Source of the DNA: Cristatella mucedo
Lineage: Eukaryota; Bryozoa; Phylactolaemata; Cristatellidae
Length of the DNA stretch: 64,000 bases
Reading direction: 5' to 3'
Assembly: GCA_009760855.2 (NCBI GenBank)
Contig: WPIO01000020.1
Coordinates: forward strand, 5,401,501 to 5,465,500
Numbering within the stretch: position 1 is the first letter of the stretch; each line of letters begins with the position of its first letter. Under the pieces are notes generated by a model. It was given only the letters and a program-made list of their open reading frames with translations, was not told where the DNA came from and made no database searches. The position numbers and the translations under genes were made by a program. This document shows, piece by piece, positions 1 through 12,925 of the stretch.

Positions 1-1750
1 TGCCTGAGAAAACTAGGTTGCAATCACATTTTGAAACGTTAAATGAATTCAAGTAGACTAATTAGCAGCAGAAGAGCACCCACGTCACGATATGGTGTAG
101 CACTGTAGCTAATTATTATTTACCATAAAACCAGGGTCACTTACGAGTTTTTATAGTGTCATCTCAATACCGTGTGGCATGCATTTTAGGGGCATCAGAA
201 AAGCCGGTGCCCCAGTAAGTCCCCACATGCCATTGTTACACATCCTCGTAGATCTGTGGGTTCTCTATGTTCGCGTTAACGTAAGGCGATGTCATCGAAT
301 TTTATCAGCATCGCTAGATCGTGTGGAAAATCGAATCAGTTTACATAGCTAACAGGGCGCTCCACGAGCAAGCTTCTAGCGTCACTTGAAAACTTCAAGG
401 TCACTTGCTAAAAGTTTGGCAAGGACTGCCGCGATGCGTCGATACCGCGAAGACACGAAATTCCACATAGCTGAGTTCAAATGGGTACCTTTCAATTGTT
501 GGAAGCTGAGTTAATCTTCATCCGGAAATCGAGTAAGATTTCGCCTAGAACTTCGAGTGGCTTGGGACCACACGCAAGCTTCAGCCATATTTAACGGAAG
601 AAATCAGGTCGAGCAGGAGCTGCGCTGCGCACCTACAAATTGGTTGTATGTTCCTTGACAAAATTTTATATTAATATTTGGAATTTGAATAAAAAATCAA
701 ATAGTCATTTTTCTGCTAAATGTGTTTACCTTTGGCTAATCTGTATCCTGTGCCCTCCAGGTTATCCCTGACCGGTAGTTAACGACTTATGAATCGAGGC
801 AGCTCGGAATGGCAAGAAAGGCATGCCGACTAAGTGCTCTTTAGTAGCTAAAGATTTTTCTCATTTGAATTCAAAGCTGGAATTGATATTATTGCAGTTT
901 TGGTTTGCGGTTACCGCTGCTCCGAAGGTAAATTACAGGCTACATTGGAGCTGAAGTGAATGAATTGCTGGTATACTTCACTACTTGCTGATTGCATCAA
1001 AGATGTCGTAATGACATCATAGATGTCGTAACTTGACCTGGTGAAGGGTCTGGTGTTAAATAATGTGACCAATATATACATATACACTGAGGATCAGAAA
1101 CACGGCCACCAGGGGTGCTGGGGAGCTGCTGTCCGGTTTAAAGGCAATCCTAAGGAGTTTGAGCTGCAGTAAAGACGTTGAACATGCAGTCCTTAAAAGT
1201 TGTATAAGCTATCCAGCCGGCCTCAGACGTTTAAAGAATTGCTTATAGGCGTGATGATTAGCTAGCACTAGTGACCTGTAGGTGCATGATTTCATTGGCT
1301 TATGCGGGAAGGTAACGAACAACAGACATCAACGCATGCAACAAAATCCTGAAAAGCAGTCAGCTTTAGAAGTAAAAGTTCAGGTCCTGCTGAGCGCAGA
1401 GATCAGCAATTGTGTCACCTTTCAGCTGGGATATAGTCTTGATCCTCTAAGAATAGTCTGGGAGGCTTAGCTGACTGGGTACGGCTATGATGATGCCTCA
1501 GGCTGTCAGTGCAGATGCTCATGACAATGCAAACTGGGGCCAGCCGCTTTCATTTGAGATGCCTGAAAGATGCTTTCGTAGGGCGTGCCTCTGCTCAGCT
1601 TCGTGTTAGCGAAAAACAGGCTTAAGATTTTGATAGACGGGACGCAAGTCTCTAGATGGCTCATCCAGACGCATGTATTGTTTTTTTACGGCTGAAACTT
1701 CCTACTCCTAAAACAGTTAGAGAGTTTTCCCGCTCTCTTAGAGCAAGTTC
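1..1750. other. No recognised feature
   Basis: I see no gene, RNA or mobile element I can name. Open frames are short (62 codons at most) and show no family motif. Confidence 0.5.
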
Positions 1751-1751
1751 A

Positions 1752-1845
<94 letters not shown>
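1751..1845. repeat. GA microsatellite followed by a G run
   Basis: About 43 GA units with a single TA interruption near the start, followed by nine G residues at 1837-1845. The Ser-Leu frames read across it are artefacts. Confidence 0.97.
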
Positions 1846-2194
1846 AGATGGTATCGTTCTGATGTCCGGAGCAAAGTGGAACTAATGCACGTCCGTATGG
1901 TGGAATGAACGGCAAACCTCAGCCGACTGGTCTGAGGCGGACACGTGCATCGCTGCCTCGCATTTCGGCCAATCCAACAGAATTGTGGTTTTAATGACTG
2001 ATGCACTGAAGTTTGCATGTGCCTTTAACGAAGTTGCGATGCAAACCTTTGCGAATGTGTAATAGACTAGACTCTCTCAGGGTCGTAATGTTTTTCCTAC
2101 GAGCTTAGCGTTTGCTGTGAGCTCGATGCTCAGGCTCATATCTCCTGCTACCACCAGCAAACAAGCTATTACACTGAAGCTACGCTATGCAGCT

Positions 2195-3340
2195 TTGAGA
2201 TAATAATAATAACACTTTTGATATAGCGTCCTCAAAAAACTCAATCTCTTTCTAGGCGCTTTACAAGTACTTTAAAAGAGGCACGATTAAATGGTTAGCA
2301 CGCTCGATAAACAACAAGAATGACATGGTTAGTGGTAAGTAGCACACTGTCAGAATGCAAGCATGGTTAGTGGCAGCATGAGCCGTGTCAGCACGCATAA
2401 GCACATAAAGGATAAATCGCATGTACTCATTAAATGCTGTGGTGCGTTTTTAGTTTGCTTTTAAATATGGACAATTCAGGAGATGTCATGACGTAAGTTG
2501 AGAGTGAGTTCCGGGTTTTAGCAGCATACGAACTAAACGCACGGTCTTCAAAGGATTTTAGATTTGTACGAGGATGGGTAGCCAGTTAGATTCCGAAAAT
2601 TAGGTGGTACAATGCTTAGCCTGGTGAATGAGCGAACTGTATAGGTCGGCTAAAGCCAAAGAATAAAGGGACCTCAAAGTGAGTGACAGAACCTTCAAGT
2701 CGATGCGCTGCTCGATTAGTTTCGCCAGTACATGTCAGCGAGAAGTGTTGCGATTTCGCAACTGCGACGCTCATGGCAGACAAGCCTAGCTACAGAGTTT
2801 TGCACCAGCTGTACGCGCCTGAGTGCACAGGCCGGTAGGCCAGCAAGCAGTGAGTTACATAATTCAAGACGGAAGAAATTCGTGAATTAATTTAAATGTG
2901 GTATCCCTATCAAAACAAGACCAGATTTTATTGATTTATATAGCTGAAATAAAGCAGACTTGACTTGAACTGATGTGGTTGTCTAATGAAAGTTCACTTT
3001 GGAACAGGACTCCTAGATTTCGTGCAGATTCCTCAGGAGATTTGCTGGCAGAGTTGACTTTGAGAGTTTTTCTTTTCAACTTCTGAATAACACTTGGTTT
3101 ACCCATAACTACTAAGTTGGTTTCATAATTTAAGAGCGTTTCTGCAATACATGTGCGGATTTCAGCAGTGTATGCTGCAAGAGAATTGAGAGAATTCGAC
3201 GTGCTGGAGGGCTGAGGATGTTCCAAGCAAAGGTACAACTGAGTGTCATCTGCATAGAAGTAAAAGCGTAGATTGTGCTTAGCAATCACATCGGCAAGAG
3301 TTTGAGTATGAATCATGAAAAGAGCGGGACCCTAATCCCT
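2195..3340 (-). mobile_element. L2-type LINE fragment with RT palm motif
   Basis: On the minus strand this runs from reverse transcriptase into the 3' untranslated tail. RT remnants include FYADDTQLYL (motif C, with both catalytic Asp) and NLGVLFQSELSLDNHIS. The tail ends in the family's hairpin (GCGCC...GGCGCT-like) and ATT repeats at 2200. YADDTQLY plus this kind of tail is typical of L2-clade LINEs. It is broken by stops and frameshifts and 5'-truncated. Confidence 0.85.
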
Positions 3341-4189
3341 GAGACCCAATACTTCAGGGGTCCCTAGGATGACCTTTGTCTATTCACATCAAACTCAGGA
3401 TTAAATATAGACGGCATTTATTGAAGTCGGACCGAAAAAAGCTGTCGCAATAACAAAAGAATGTGTTTGATACATTTTGAATTATTTTGGATAAACCGTT
3501 GATTGCAAAGGTCCGCTGACATCGGCAGCTAGACATTGCTACTTACCTGCTTGCTTAAGTAATGCGTTAGGCTGACTTTGGCATTTTAGAAGATTTTGTG
3601 GGTCGCGTATTCAGTCACCGGAAGGCGTACTGAGTATTTAAACAAAATCTACTACATAGATTATGTTATGGTCGTTCAAAAGGCTAGATATACCAATTTA
3701 GCCTGTATATCGGGGAAGGACAGAGCTGTACACAGTGATCCGAATTTGATAGTTGTGCTTAACTCAGGCTTCAGCGTTTGCGAAGTTCCTTTGGTTAAAA
3801 TACATCATTTAAATCTGGAAATCGGCCGCCGTTTCTCTCGAACGACGGCATGCCAGCGTCGGGTCTAAGACATTCACTTCAGCCGAGCTAGCGACTGATG
3901 GGTGGCATGCTAAAGAGTGAGTAGATGGGCTGAGCCATCAACCGTCGTAGTACTCGTCGCAGCTGTGCAGAGTCCGCCACTGTAGAGTTCCCAATACCTG
4001 TCGCTAAATTGGTCGCTATTTGTATGGCTCTCGTTTACCTGCAAACGAGTCTCTACCACGCGGGCCTAGAGTATCCTCGGAAGCAGCAGCAGCAGTGCAG
4101 CAGCAGAGCAGCAGTGCAGAGTCCACCCATTTAGAGCTTCCTTTTTGTAGGAGATTTATACGGCAGTCTTTTGCTAAGTCTTGCTTCGT
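3341..4189. other. Unrecognised spacer with a CAG-rich patch
   Basis: No gene recognised. An imperfect CAG/GCA repeat lies at about 4083-4122. The two open frames over this stretch have no known motif. Confidence 0.5.
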
Positions 4190-7080
4190 ACCCGCCCACC
4201 CACTGATCGTTCATGGGACAGCAAGGCTACGACTAATTATCGAAATCCACCACAATCCACTCTAATAGAGACTACAATCAAACAGACTTGGGCATTATCA
4301 AGCTCAAATTTGTTGCTGATGTTGTAGTACACGTTCGATTTTACCTCTACACCAAATGTAATGTCACTGTGGGCACGCAAACTTGTGCAAATGAGCTTCA
4401 ACGCCGAAGGCTTGTACTGCAATCCATCGAAATCCTCGGCAATCCATTTTAGTTCCCTTCCAATCCACCGCAAATCAGCTGCAGAAAGCTCCAAAAAGTT
4501 TAAAATTTTAAACTGTGCTAAATGTAAAATGTACCAAAAAAGTCTGCACGACTCGACTTATGCGTTTTCACGAAGTCCACTGAAACAGAATTGTATTCGC
4601 CCTGGCCAATAGCGAAATCCACCGAAATCCACTGCATTCCACCACCCAATGAAAATTATCGTGTTCGAAAAGCTTTTCTTTTGATTTGATATGACACTAC
4701 ACTGTGCGACCATTGCAATTACAATATTCACTTGCATTGGCACGGCCTTTCTCGTGCAATGCAATGCCATTGACTTCAGTAGCCCTGGCCAATGTCGCAA
4801 TCCACTTCAATCCGCCAAGAAAAAATAGAAATAGGTTTCACCGAGCTCCAGTTTTTATCGCATATTGTTCATAGTGTTGTGTGCACACCCACATAAAATA
4901 TAAAAACCTGGGCCTTCTCATCTGGAAATGTGTCATAATTGCCCAAAATCTTTGGTTATTGTTCAATGGCAAATTTTCATTACAATTTCCTAGACGATTC
5001 GGCAGCAATGCGCTCCAGTGGACTGCAATGGTCCGGGCCAATACCGCAATTTAAAGCAATCTGATGCAAAATGCCATGAAATTGGTTTCTCGATGTTCCA
5101 ATTTTGAATGCATGTCACAAAGCATGCTAGTATAAGTCGGTCACATTATTTTAAATAATGACGCTGGTACAATCTCGGGCAATGCGTAGCAGTCTAAGGC
5201 AACGGCTCGGCTCGAAGAAGCTCACCACAACAATCCCTGGCATATCGACCGCTAATTGGCGGCACGAAGTACCAATCGTCATCGGATTTTTCATTTTTAT
5301 GCTAAAAGTGAAATAGTAGAACTGTAAACCTACTTTTGCACGCTAATTGTCAACTATTGACGGCAATAACCAAGGCAAAATTAAATACGATCAATCACAA
5401 ATCATCACAAAGTGATTGGGCTAGGAACAAATTTATCTAACGTGTGACATCGCATTTTTTTAAATGCAGTCACATCTTTTCAACCAATCGTACACGTTCA
5501 ATCGCGAGCAATGGACGACAATCAACAGAAATGGCGTGGGCAAATAGCAATCCCTAACAATCCGTTGCAAACTGACCACAAATTGGCCTCGAAGAGCTCC
5601 AAATGTCATTGCATGTACTGCGGTTCAAAGTAAAACCGTGGATTTGTCAAGATTAGTTTACCCGTTTAGTGTAAACTATGCATGGCAATCGACAGCAATA
5701 GCAGGGGTCAATACCAAAATCCGTGGCCGATCGAAGTGAAATCGTCTGCACCAAGCTCTAATTCTCATTCCACGTAGCATTTCACTGAGCACGCATGCAT
5801 TTAATCTTGGGAAATGCATATCAATTAACGGCAATGGCCCGTGAAAATACGCCAATCCAAAATGGTCCATTACAAATCGACCGACAGATGCTGAGAGAAG
5901 ATCCAACTTCTTTTTCACATTGCAGTACTCTGCAGCAAAATAGCATCCACATCCTATCCACTAACCACATTGCATGCTGACCCTGTGCATGTCACCCCTA
6001 ACCATGTTATTCATTTTGTTCGTTATCAAGCATGATTTTACTCACCATTCAATTGCATTTCCCTTTGCAGCAAATGTAAAGCGCCTAGAGAGAGATTAAG
6101 TTCTCCGAGGGCGCTTTATCAAGTGTATTATTGTTATTATTATTATTATTATTCAATGAATCGAGAGCGCACAATTGAAGGCAATACAGGGCAATGCAGG
6201 GCAAGGGCCCTGATTTGACCACTATCTTTTAAAGATTGACTGGACTTTGACTGTTGGACGCTCTAACGATCATGCCAAATAAGGTTCTCTATTGGCTCAT
6301 ATCCTTTCAACCTATTGTGCGCATTCAATCTCGGGCAAATAATGGCAATCAAAGACAATCGCCCAGAAAAAATACGTCAATCTGTGAAGTTCTGCAGCAA
6401 TTACACATAAAACTGGTGGGAGAAAATCCACTTGTGCTGGCTTAGTACAGGCCACTGTATTAAAAGTGCAACCGCATCGTTTCAAGAAATCGTGAACGTA
6501 CCATCTTGGGCGATGCACAGCAATCGTAGGCGATGGCCGGGAAAATACGGCAATCCACAACGAACCATCACAAATAGACGGAAAGTTGCTGGGCGATCTC
6601 CCAATAAGAATGTGTGGTGTCCTATATTTTGTGTGCTCCCGCAAATGCCATCGCTTGCGCTAGCTCTCTGTCAATGCATTGCAACCAACGGCCATTCCCC
6701 TTGAGAATGCAGCCATTTTTAGCCATTTGAAGTAAATAGACCACAAATAGGCTGTGCCAAGCTCAAGTTATACATTGGGTATGACGGCTCACTTTTTTTA
6801 AGTGCTGTCCTTCCATTTTAACCTTAATATATGCTCGCAATTTCGGGCAATGAACGGCAGTCAGGTGCTAATCCTCGGGCGAATCCTGCAATTCATCATA
6901 ACCGTTCAAAAATTATATATCAGTTGGCTACGGGAAGCTTTAATTCTCGTGGCATAATTGCACAATACATTCTAAAAGTTTAAAGATAATCCGAAAATGC
7001 CAATGTCACCTTAAACATTTATTTTCGAGTATTTCGCAGCATTAGACATGCTGTACTCTCAATGCCGTACTGCTCAAGCT
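4190..7080. repeat. Diverged tandem array, period about 170 bp (block 1)
   Basis: A recurring unit is built on the phrases GCAATGGCCCGGGCAA, then AATCCACxxCAATCCA, then GAGCTCCAATT, then a CATTxxxTGT/CTCACTGTG segment. I count repeats near 4400, 4590, 4770, 5020, 5190, 5360, 5520, 5700, 5830, 6340, 6520 and 6870, i.e. spacing about 160-190 bases. Units are strongly diverged, so this is old satellite-like sequence. It is interrupted by an L2 tail (5965-6154). Block 2 at 13330-15935 is a colinear copy. Confidence 0.8.
5965..6154 (+). mobile_element. L2 3' tail inserted in repeat block 1
   Basis: Only the last 190 bases of the L2 family: the CATGCTGACCCTGTGCATGT stretch, then TGTAAAGCGCCTAGAGAGAG, the partner arm GAGGGCGCTTTATCAAG, and ATT repeats. 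It interrupts the 170-bp array. Confidence 0.85.
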
Positions 7081-7319
7081 GTAGGTTCATGGCGTGCTTC
7101 TCGAAAACACCGTAGACCAACTCAAGTTGACCAATCAATCTAGCCTACGAATGAGAGATTACTTCAGCTCACTTGATAGCCATGCTGCTGATTGTGCGCA
7201 GGCCATTGCCAACACACTCAATCTCCCAAATCTGGCCACGCTACATTTGCTGGACTTGCGTGATTTCGCAGTCTTCGCAGTTTACTAGTTTTATTTAATT
7301 GTGTCAGCAGCATGGAAAT

Positions 7320-7460
7320 GAGAATTAAGGACGGCTTATTATACCACCATCAAGCATATGGTAATGCTGTCTATGCAGCATCTGTAAAGTGCCTAGAATG
7401 AGATTCGTTCTCTGAGGGGGCTATAAAAAATCAGTACTGTTAGTATTTTATTATCTCACA
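7320..7460 (+). mobile_element. Old L2 3' tail
   Basis: Carries GCATCTGTAAAGTGCCTAGA and the partner TTCTCTGAGGGGGCTATA, the L2 terminal hairpin with several substitutions. Confidence 0.65.
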
Positions 7461-7859
7461 AACTGCAAATATAAGCTTGTACGGGAAATAAGTACTACCC
7501 GTAATTTCTCTGCCACCACAAGTCGAGAGCATGGAAAAGCGGGCTATACAGCCAGATATGGTAGACCTAGAGCTAGCTGGAAAAACACGTCTGCGGCCCT
7601 CCACAGCCTGGTGAAACGCACAGAGAGTTCGATGAGTGCTAAAACACCGGCGGTAGGACGGGAAGCTACATTAATTGGAAAAACTTCAGGCTCTCACAGC
7701 TGTAGTGGTGTTAAGGTGAAAATAATAGATGTTTATTTATCGTGCTCTACTTAGAGCTTTCGATGGGAGTTTCCAGGGGTGTGAACTTCCAGTTTGCAGG
7801 CCAGTATCAAACCATTAGGGACCTTGTTGGTCGGACAAAGAAGCATCTGCGAAGGCCTT

Positions 7860-7960
7860 GATAATAATAACAATATCACATTTGTATAGCGCCTTCAGAT
7901 AACTTCCCAGGCACTTTACGCTTGCTGCAAAGGAAGCATGATCTAATTGTTAATGGCCGC
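7860..7960 (-). mobile_element. L2 3' tail
   Basis: Begins with ATA/AATA repeats, then TGTATAGCGCCTTCAGATAA and GGCACTTTACGCTTGCTGCA: the L2 tail read from the opposite strand. Confidence 0.7.
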
Positions 7961-8579
7961 ATACTCAATCTCAACAAGTATACCTCAGTTAGAGACAACA
8001 TGCATATCTTGATCAGCCGCGAACCTCAGGAGCTGTTCAAGCAAAGGACCCGATACGGCTAGGTCGTCAATCAATCTCGCAAGTTTTCATTAGCCAATTT
8101 ATAATGTATGGATAATACATCTTTGTTTATCGCTGCTATGATACGTTTAAATTCAGAGCTTGAATAATGTAGGCATGATAAACAATGAACAGAATTTAAT
8201 GAGCAACGAATGTATCATTTTGAGTGTCGATCGAAGACTTCTGTGTAAGAAAAGCTATTACGGAAGTTATGCGTGGAGAGGAAACCATCACTTATATCGA
8301 TATATTGACATTAGATTGATTATATTGATCGGCGCCGTATGAAAAGTTCGAAGAACAACAAACGTTGCAACGGGCTCGCCAATGTGTTGCATGCGATGAA
8401 AATTGGAACTTTCCAATGCCAATTTCTTGCTATTGGCCGCGGGTTGGAGTTATAGCCAGGACCACTGCTCTCGATTGCCATTAATTGGTCGCAAGTGTAC
8501 GTGAGCTACAGATTGAAAGGATGTGGTTGCATTTTATCGAAAGTGCACCGTGATGCGCGAGAAAAGTTTGAGCTTGGCC

Positions 8580-8960
8580 CAGTCACCGTCCGCTGATTTT
8601 TGACGGAACATGACGGAATGGCGGCGCGACTTTCCTAGCCTGCAACGCTGGCTGGCGTTCACCGTTCGGACTCCCGCACCCGTCGTCTTTCGGACCGCGG
8701 CTGCTGTCGCCTCATGCACGTCCTGCGCAGCGAGCGTCTCGTGCATGTCTCCGTTTGCTGACGCCTCGTGCGAGGTTCGCCGCAAGAGCTTCGAGCACCA
8801 AAGTCGCCCGCCACGCTGTCTGCCACCCCCATCGCTGCCGCTCCTACTCCTGAGGCCGCTCGGCGAGCACATCGCGCGCCTCCTCCGCGGCTGACATTTC
8901 TCCCACCTCCTCGGAGGGCGTCGCACACAGTATACTTCAGAACGCCAACGAGGTGGCACT
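8580..8960. other. CpG-rich GC-rich island, coding status unknown
   Basis: A sharply GC-rich, CpG-dense stretch in otherwise AT-leaning DNA. It is open in several frames on both strands (minus-strand frame of 141 codons, plus-strand 94 codons), which is what GC-rich sequence gives by chance. Ala/Arg/Pro-rich translations match no family I know. It could be a promoter-type island or a fragment of a GC-rich mobile element. Confidence 0.35.
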
Positions 8961-9127
8961 CACTGTCCAGTTAGGCCATGGAAGGATTTGAAAGGCACGC
9001 ATAAGATTTAATTCGCCGAGATGAACCCTGCCTACCTAAGCGCCTCAAATTCCTAGTGAAAATGCAGACATCTTTCAAGGTGGATTTCAAATTTACCCAA
9101 GAAAATTGTGAAGAACTAACTCACAGG

Positions 9128-9555
9128 AATATTAATAACATAATTAATAACAATAATACCTTTGATAAAGCACCCTCAAGTAACTTAATCTCTATCTAGG
9201 CGCTTTACAATTGCTGCAAAGGAAAAACAATCAAATGATCATTCTTGGTATGGTTAGGGTTGACATGCATAGGGTCAGCTTGCAAATGTGGTTAGTGGCA
9301 GCACACAACAGTGTCAGCAAGCATAAGCACAAAAAAGACGAATCGCGGGGACCCACTAAATGCTATCATAAATAGGTGCGCTTTAATTTCTTTTTAAATG
9401 CGGTCCAATCGCGTAATGTTTCGCGAGAAGTTGGGAGTATGTTCCATGCTTTGGGAGCATACGAGCTGAATGTCTTGGTCTCCAAAGGATTTGAGGTTTT
9501 TACAAGGTACAGGTAAACAGTTAGTTTCCCGAAAAGCGGGCGGTACGATGCTACG
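9128..9555 (-). mobile_element. L2 3' fragment
   Basis: ATA repeats, then TTTGATAAAGCACCCTCAAG, GGCGCTTTACAATTGCTGCA and the usual 3' UTR words (TGGTTAGTGGCAGCA; GTGTCAGCAAGCATAAGCAC), ending in the last part of RT. It ends about 45 bases before the Gypsy element's left LTR. Confidence 0.85.
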
Positions 9556-9598
9556 AATGCTACGTAAATGATGCGACGCTGCGAATGGACCGAACGCT

Positions 9599-9740
9599 AG
9601 CGATAGCACAGCTACCGGGCGGAGCCACGACAACGTGACGAATCAGGAGAGGCCTCGCTGATCACGCGTTCCGGGGTAGCAGACGTAACGTGGCAGCCAT
9701 AACCGTGCTCTGTTCATCCGTGGTGCGTCTCATCATTAAA
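9599..9740 (+). repeat. 5' LTR of Ty3/Gypsy element
   Basis: About 142 bp, paired with 12926-13068. Shared blocks include GGCGAGGCCTCGCTGATCA-like and CATCCGTG...TCATTAAA. A likely primer-binding site (TGGTGGCAGTGGTGAAG) follows at 9741. The two LTRs differ by many substitutions and small indels. Confidence 0.8.
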
Positions 9741-9764
9741 TGGTGGCAGTGGTGAAGTTATAGA

Positions 9765-10560
9765 GTTCCGCTCTGAATATCAACATAGCTCAAGAGATAG
9801 CTAAGTGTAAACCTCCAGCTGATTTTACGTTTGACAAGCCGGCGTTATGGACGGCTTGGAGAAATCGTTTTGGCCGCTATGTGACGGCCAACAAGCTTAC
9901 TGCTGAGGAACAGGACGTACAGATAAGTGCACTTTTCTACGCCATTGTAAGCCGAAGGGATATTTGACATGTTTAACTATTAGGTCGACCAAGTGAAGAC
10001 ATTGGATGTCACCTCGGGCAAATTGTATGACTGTTCATTCTGCTAAGGAATATTATCCACGATTGGGCAACGTTTAACTGCCGCTGTCAACATCCGTGTG
10101 AGCCTACCGAGGCATTCATGCGCACACTACATGATTTAGCTTCGCACTGCGAATGCCACTGGATTGAAGACAAATTTATTGAAGATCGCCTGGTTGTGAC
10201 CTTAAATTTTCAGAAGCCCTGCAACAGATCCGTGACCTTATGTAAACTGTGGCGGTACAGATCGAGACGTTAAAATCACAACTGAGTGTGCAGTTCCCGG
10301 TTTCAAATGTCTCTGAGGTTCGTCGGCGACCACAGTTTGCCGACTGTCCTGACCTCTGCGTCTTAGAGGCTAGTCGCTGCATAGCCGGTATGAGAGTTAT
10401 GCTTTCCGACGGCGAAAAAGAAGCTAACAGTTGCTGGAATGGTAGCTCGGCTCCTTACCCTCCTGGACGCTGCCCGTCTCTCGACTGCCGTTGCAATCCT
10501 TGCCGGAATTTAAGCAAGTGCGGGGCGGCAATTTAGGCTCAAAACCTGAAGTTAAAGTAA
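9765..10560 (+). pseudogene. gag relic of the Gypsy element
   Basis: A short readable start (ADFTFDKPALWTAWRNRFGR) resembles the gag pattern F-x-KPxxWxxWxxRFxR seen in Gypsy elements of invertebrates. After a stop near 9965 it continues in shifted frames. Open frames at 10249-10536 are incidental. Confidence 0.65.
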
Positions 10561-10639
10561 GAGAGGACGTGACTGAATCTGACACTGAGCATTGCACGGT
10601 GTATGCCCGTTACAAAGCCAGTTGCTGTGAAGCGTCGGA

Positions 10640-11230
10640 GCCGAGCTAAAGCGATGCCTTGGTATGATGAACTTCCTCGGCCGGCTTGTGCAAAATATGG
10701 CCACTGTCTAAAAAAGCTAAACGATCTCCTCCCATCGGACTCAGGTTGGTAGCGGCAGCCTATTCAGACGAAAGCATTCCGGGAAGCAAAGTTTCTTTTG
10801 ACTAAAGCACCGGTCCTGGCTGATTTTGAGCCAAAAAAAGTCAGTGATTGTCAATACCGATGCCAGTAGCTAGGCCCTACGTGCCATTCTGCTGCAGAGC
10901 CATGGATCGGGTGAGTAAGATGTGCGACGTGTGCGAACTTGCATCCCAAACGTTGTCTGTCGCCAAAATGAGATATTTTCTCTGATCGAAAAAGGCTCTC
11001 TTGCGGCTGTGTGGGTGCGCGAGAAATTCATTCACATCCTTGTTGGCTTGCCTCTTTTCGAGCTTCGCACTGACCATGGACAGCTTATTCCGTTACTGAC
11101 GACTAAGGACCGTACTGAGGTTCCGGTTAGAGGCCAAAGCCTATTGATACGAATTATGTCGTGCGTTGTAGCCCTCGTGCAGCTTATGTGCCGGGGAAGA
11201 CCCTGATGATAAGTTGTCAAATACGTTGTC
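10640..11230 (+). pseudogene. RT end and RNase H relic of the Gypsy element
   Basis: Fragments in different frames match the end of RT (LGMMNFLGRLVQNM), the RT/RNase H joint (LTKAPVLADFEPKK) and the RNase H end (ELRTDHGQLIPLLTTKDRTE). The catalytic RT palm is absent, so a deletion precedes this piece. Confidence 0.75.
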
Positions 11231-11269
11231 AAGAACACCACTACTTAGGAGTGAAGACCGAAACCAAGC

Positions 11270-11575
11270 CGAAGGCGTTCAGCTCTACTTAGACACCGTT
11301 GTTGCTGTGGTTTTATTTAATTTATGACACTGCCCCTGATCGCTGTACGAGTGGGCTGTGACAAACGATGTGGTAAGCAGCCGGAACGTGCTATTAGTGG
11401 TTGTTTTGACAAGGGAGTCGGGGGACTCCGGTGGGCGAGAGGGGCGGGGAGAGTGGAGTGGGAGAAGAGGGCCGAGAGAGTCGTTCTTGGCTCTGTTCCG
11501 TGTGTAGGTGAAATAAACTGGTGGTGTTGCTCGTCGGCTAGTGTTCTGTGCCGTTCGAGAAGACAATTCAATCTA
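11270..11575. other. Foreign stretch inside the Gypsy element
   Basis: GC-rich sequence that interrupts the element between RNase H and integrase. It has an AATAAA at about 11510. It might be a solo LTR of another element, but I could not find its ends or a partner copy. Confidence 0.3.
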
Positions 11576-11584
11576 CAGTTGCTA

Positions 11585-12640
11585 AACCGCTGTCAGTAGC
11601 TCGCTTGAGCGAAGTAAAACAAACTACCGCTGACGACAGTGAACTACAGGCTGCCATAGAGTATACGTTAAAAGGGTGACCTAAATCGACCATGAGCCTA
11701 CCGGAAACCTTGCGGAAGTACTTCGCCATAAGTAGTCATATTTCCGTGTCGAACGATTCACTACTGTATGACGATCGCATATATATCCCTCTAAGCCTGC
11801 AGGCTTTTCTCTTGAAACGGATCCACGACGGCCACCAGACGATGACCAAATGTAGGAACCGATCAAGGCCGTGTGTATAGTGGCCAGGCATTGGCCAAGA
11901 TAATAAAACATATTTCGATTCTCGCACCTTCATTCAAAGCAACCAGGAGACAACTGCATGAGCTATTCATTCCGACAAGGTGGTACAGTGTTCCTGGGCA
12001 ACACGTCGCTACAGATCTCTTTGAACACGAGGGACGACAGCACCTGACTGTGATCGACTTTTCCTTCCGACATATGGAAATCGCTCTATTATCAAATTAG
12101 AGGGCCAAAGTAGTGGTAGTCGAACTACTGACCATATTTTTTCGCTGTGACATACCATAGACATTGTAGGTTGACGATGGTCCACAATTTGCATCACACA
12201 AATCCGGTGATTTTGCTAGACGATACGAGTTCAAGCACAAAACGACCAACCCATATTTTTTACAAGTCAACGGAAAAGTGGACAGATCTGTCCAAACTGC
12301 AAAATCTATTGTGAATCAGCCTGATCCTTGCCTCGCTCTAATGATTCAAAGTTCGACGCCTTGCACCTTTTTGGGCTTCAGCCCAGCACAACTGATTATG
12401 GGACTACAGATTAGGACAACGTTGCCAGTGCTTTCTCGGCCAGTCGAGCCGCAATGGCCGGCAAAGGAAATGGTGCGACTCAACGACGACCTTTAAAAAG
12501 AACTGCAAAAGCACTATCGCAATCGCCATCATTCTGCTCGCCCACTTCCATTTCTTCAACTCGGTCAACAAGCATTAGTGCGGACTGGTGGCTAAAATAG
12601 CTACAGCCCCCATGTTACGGTAGCAGCTCAAGCAGGTAAA
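11585..12640 (+). pseudogene. Integrase relic of the Gypsy element
   Basis: Pieces match the integrase N-terminal HHCC-type region (LLKRIHDGHQTMTKCR) and the core (PGQHVATDLFEHEGRQHLTV, first catalytic Asp; then VDDGPQFAS, second Asp), followed by FLGFSPAQLIMGLQIRTTLP, the typical tail. At least two stops and several frame changes break it. Confidence 0.85.
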
Positions 12641-12925
12641 CCTTGGTCATTTGTCATGCAGATAGACAATGGCAGCAAACTCCGTGGAACAGAAGACCTC
12701 TTCAACCTCTTCATATTGACAGCGATCGACATATCACCAACGACGAATCGTCTGGAACTTCCATACATACAGTGAATCCTACAACTGTGGTTCAAGGTCA
12801 GTCTCTAAGGATTGCCGATGAGATGCAGACCTATCAAGATCGAATGACAGCAAACTCTGGCAGGGTGATAAAGCCGGTCCGAAGGCTAGATCGTTGAAAG
12901 TGACTGTTCCTATTTAGAGAGAAGG

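Noticed and set aside
4083-4122. CAG-rich patch as a possible polyglutamine exon
   Set aside because: It is short, interrupted, and the surrounding frame has no other protein-like features.
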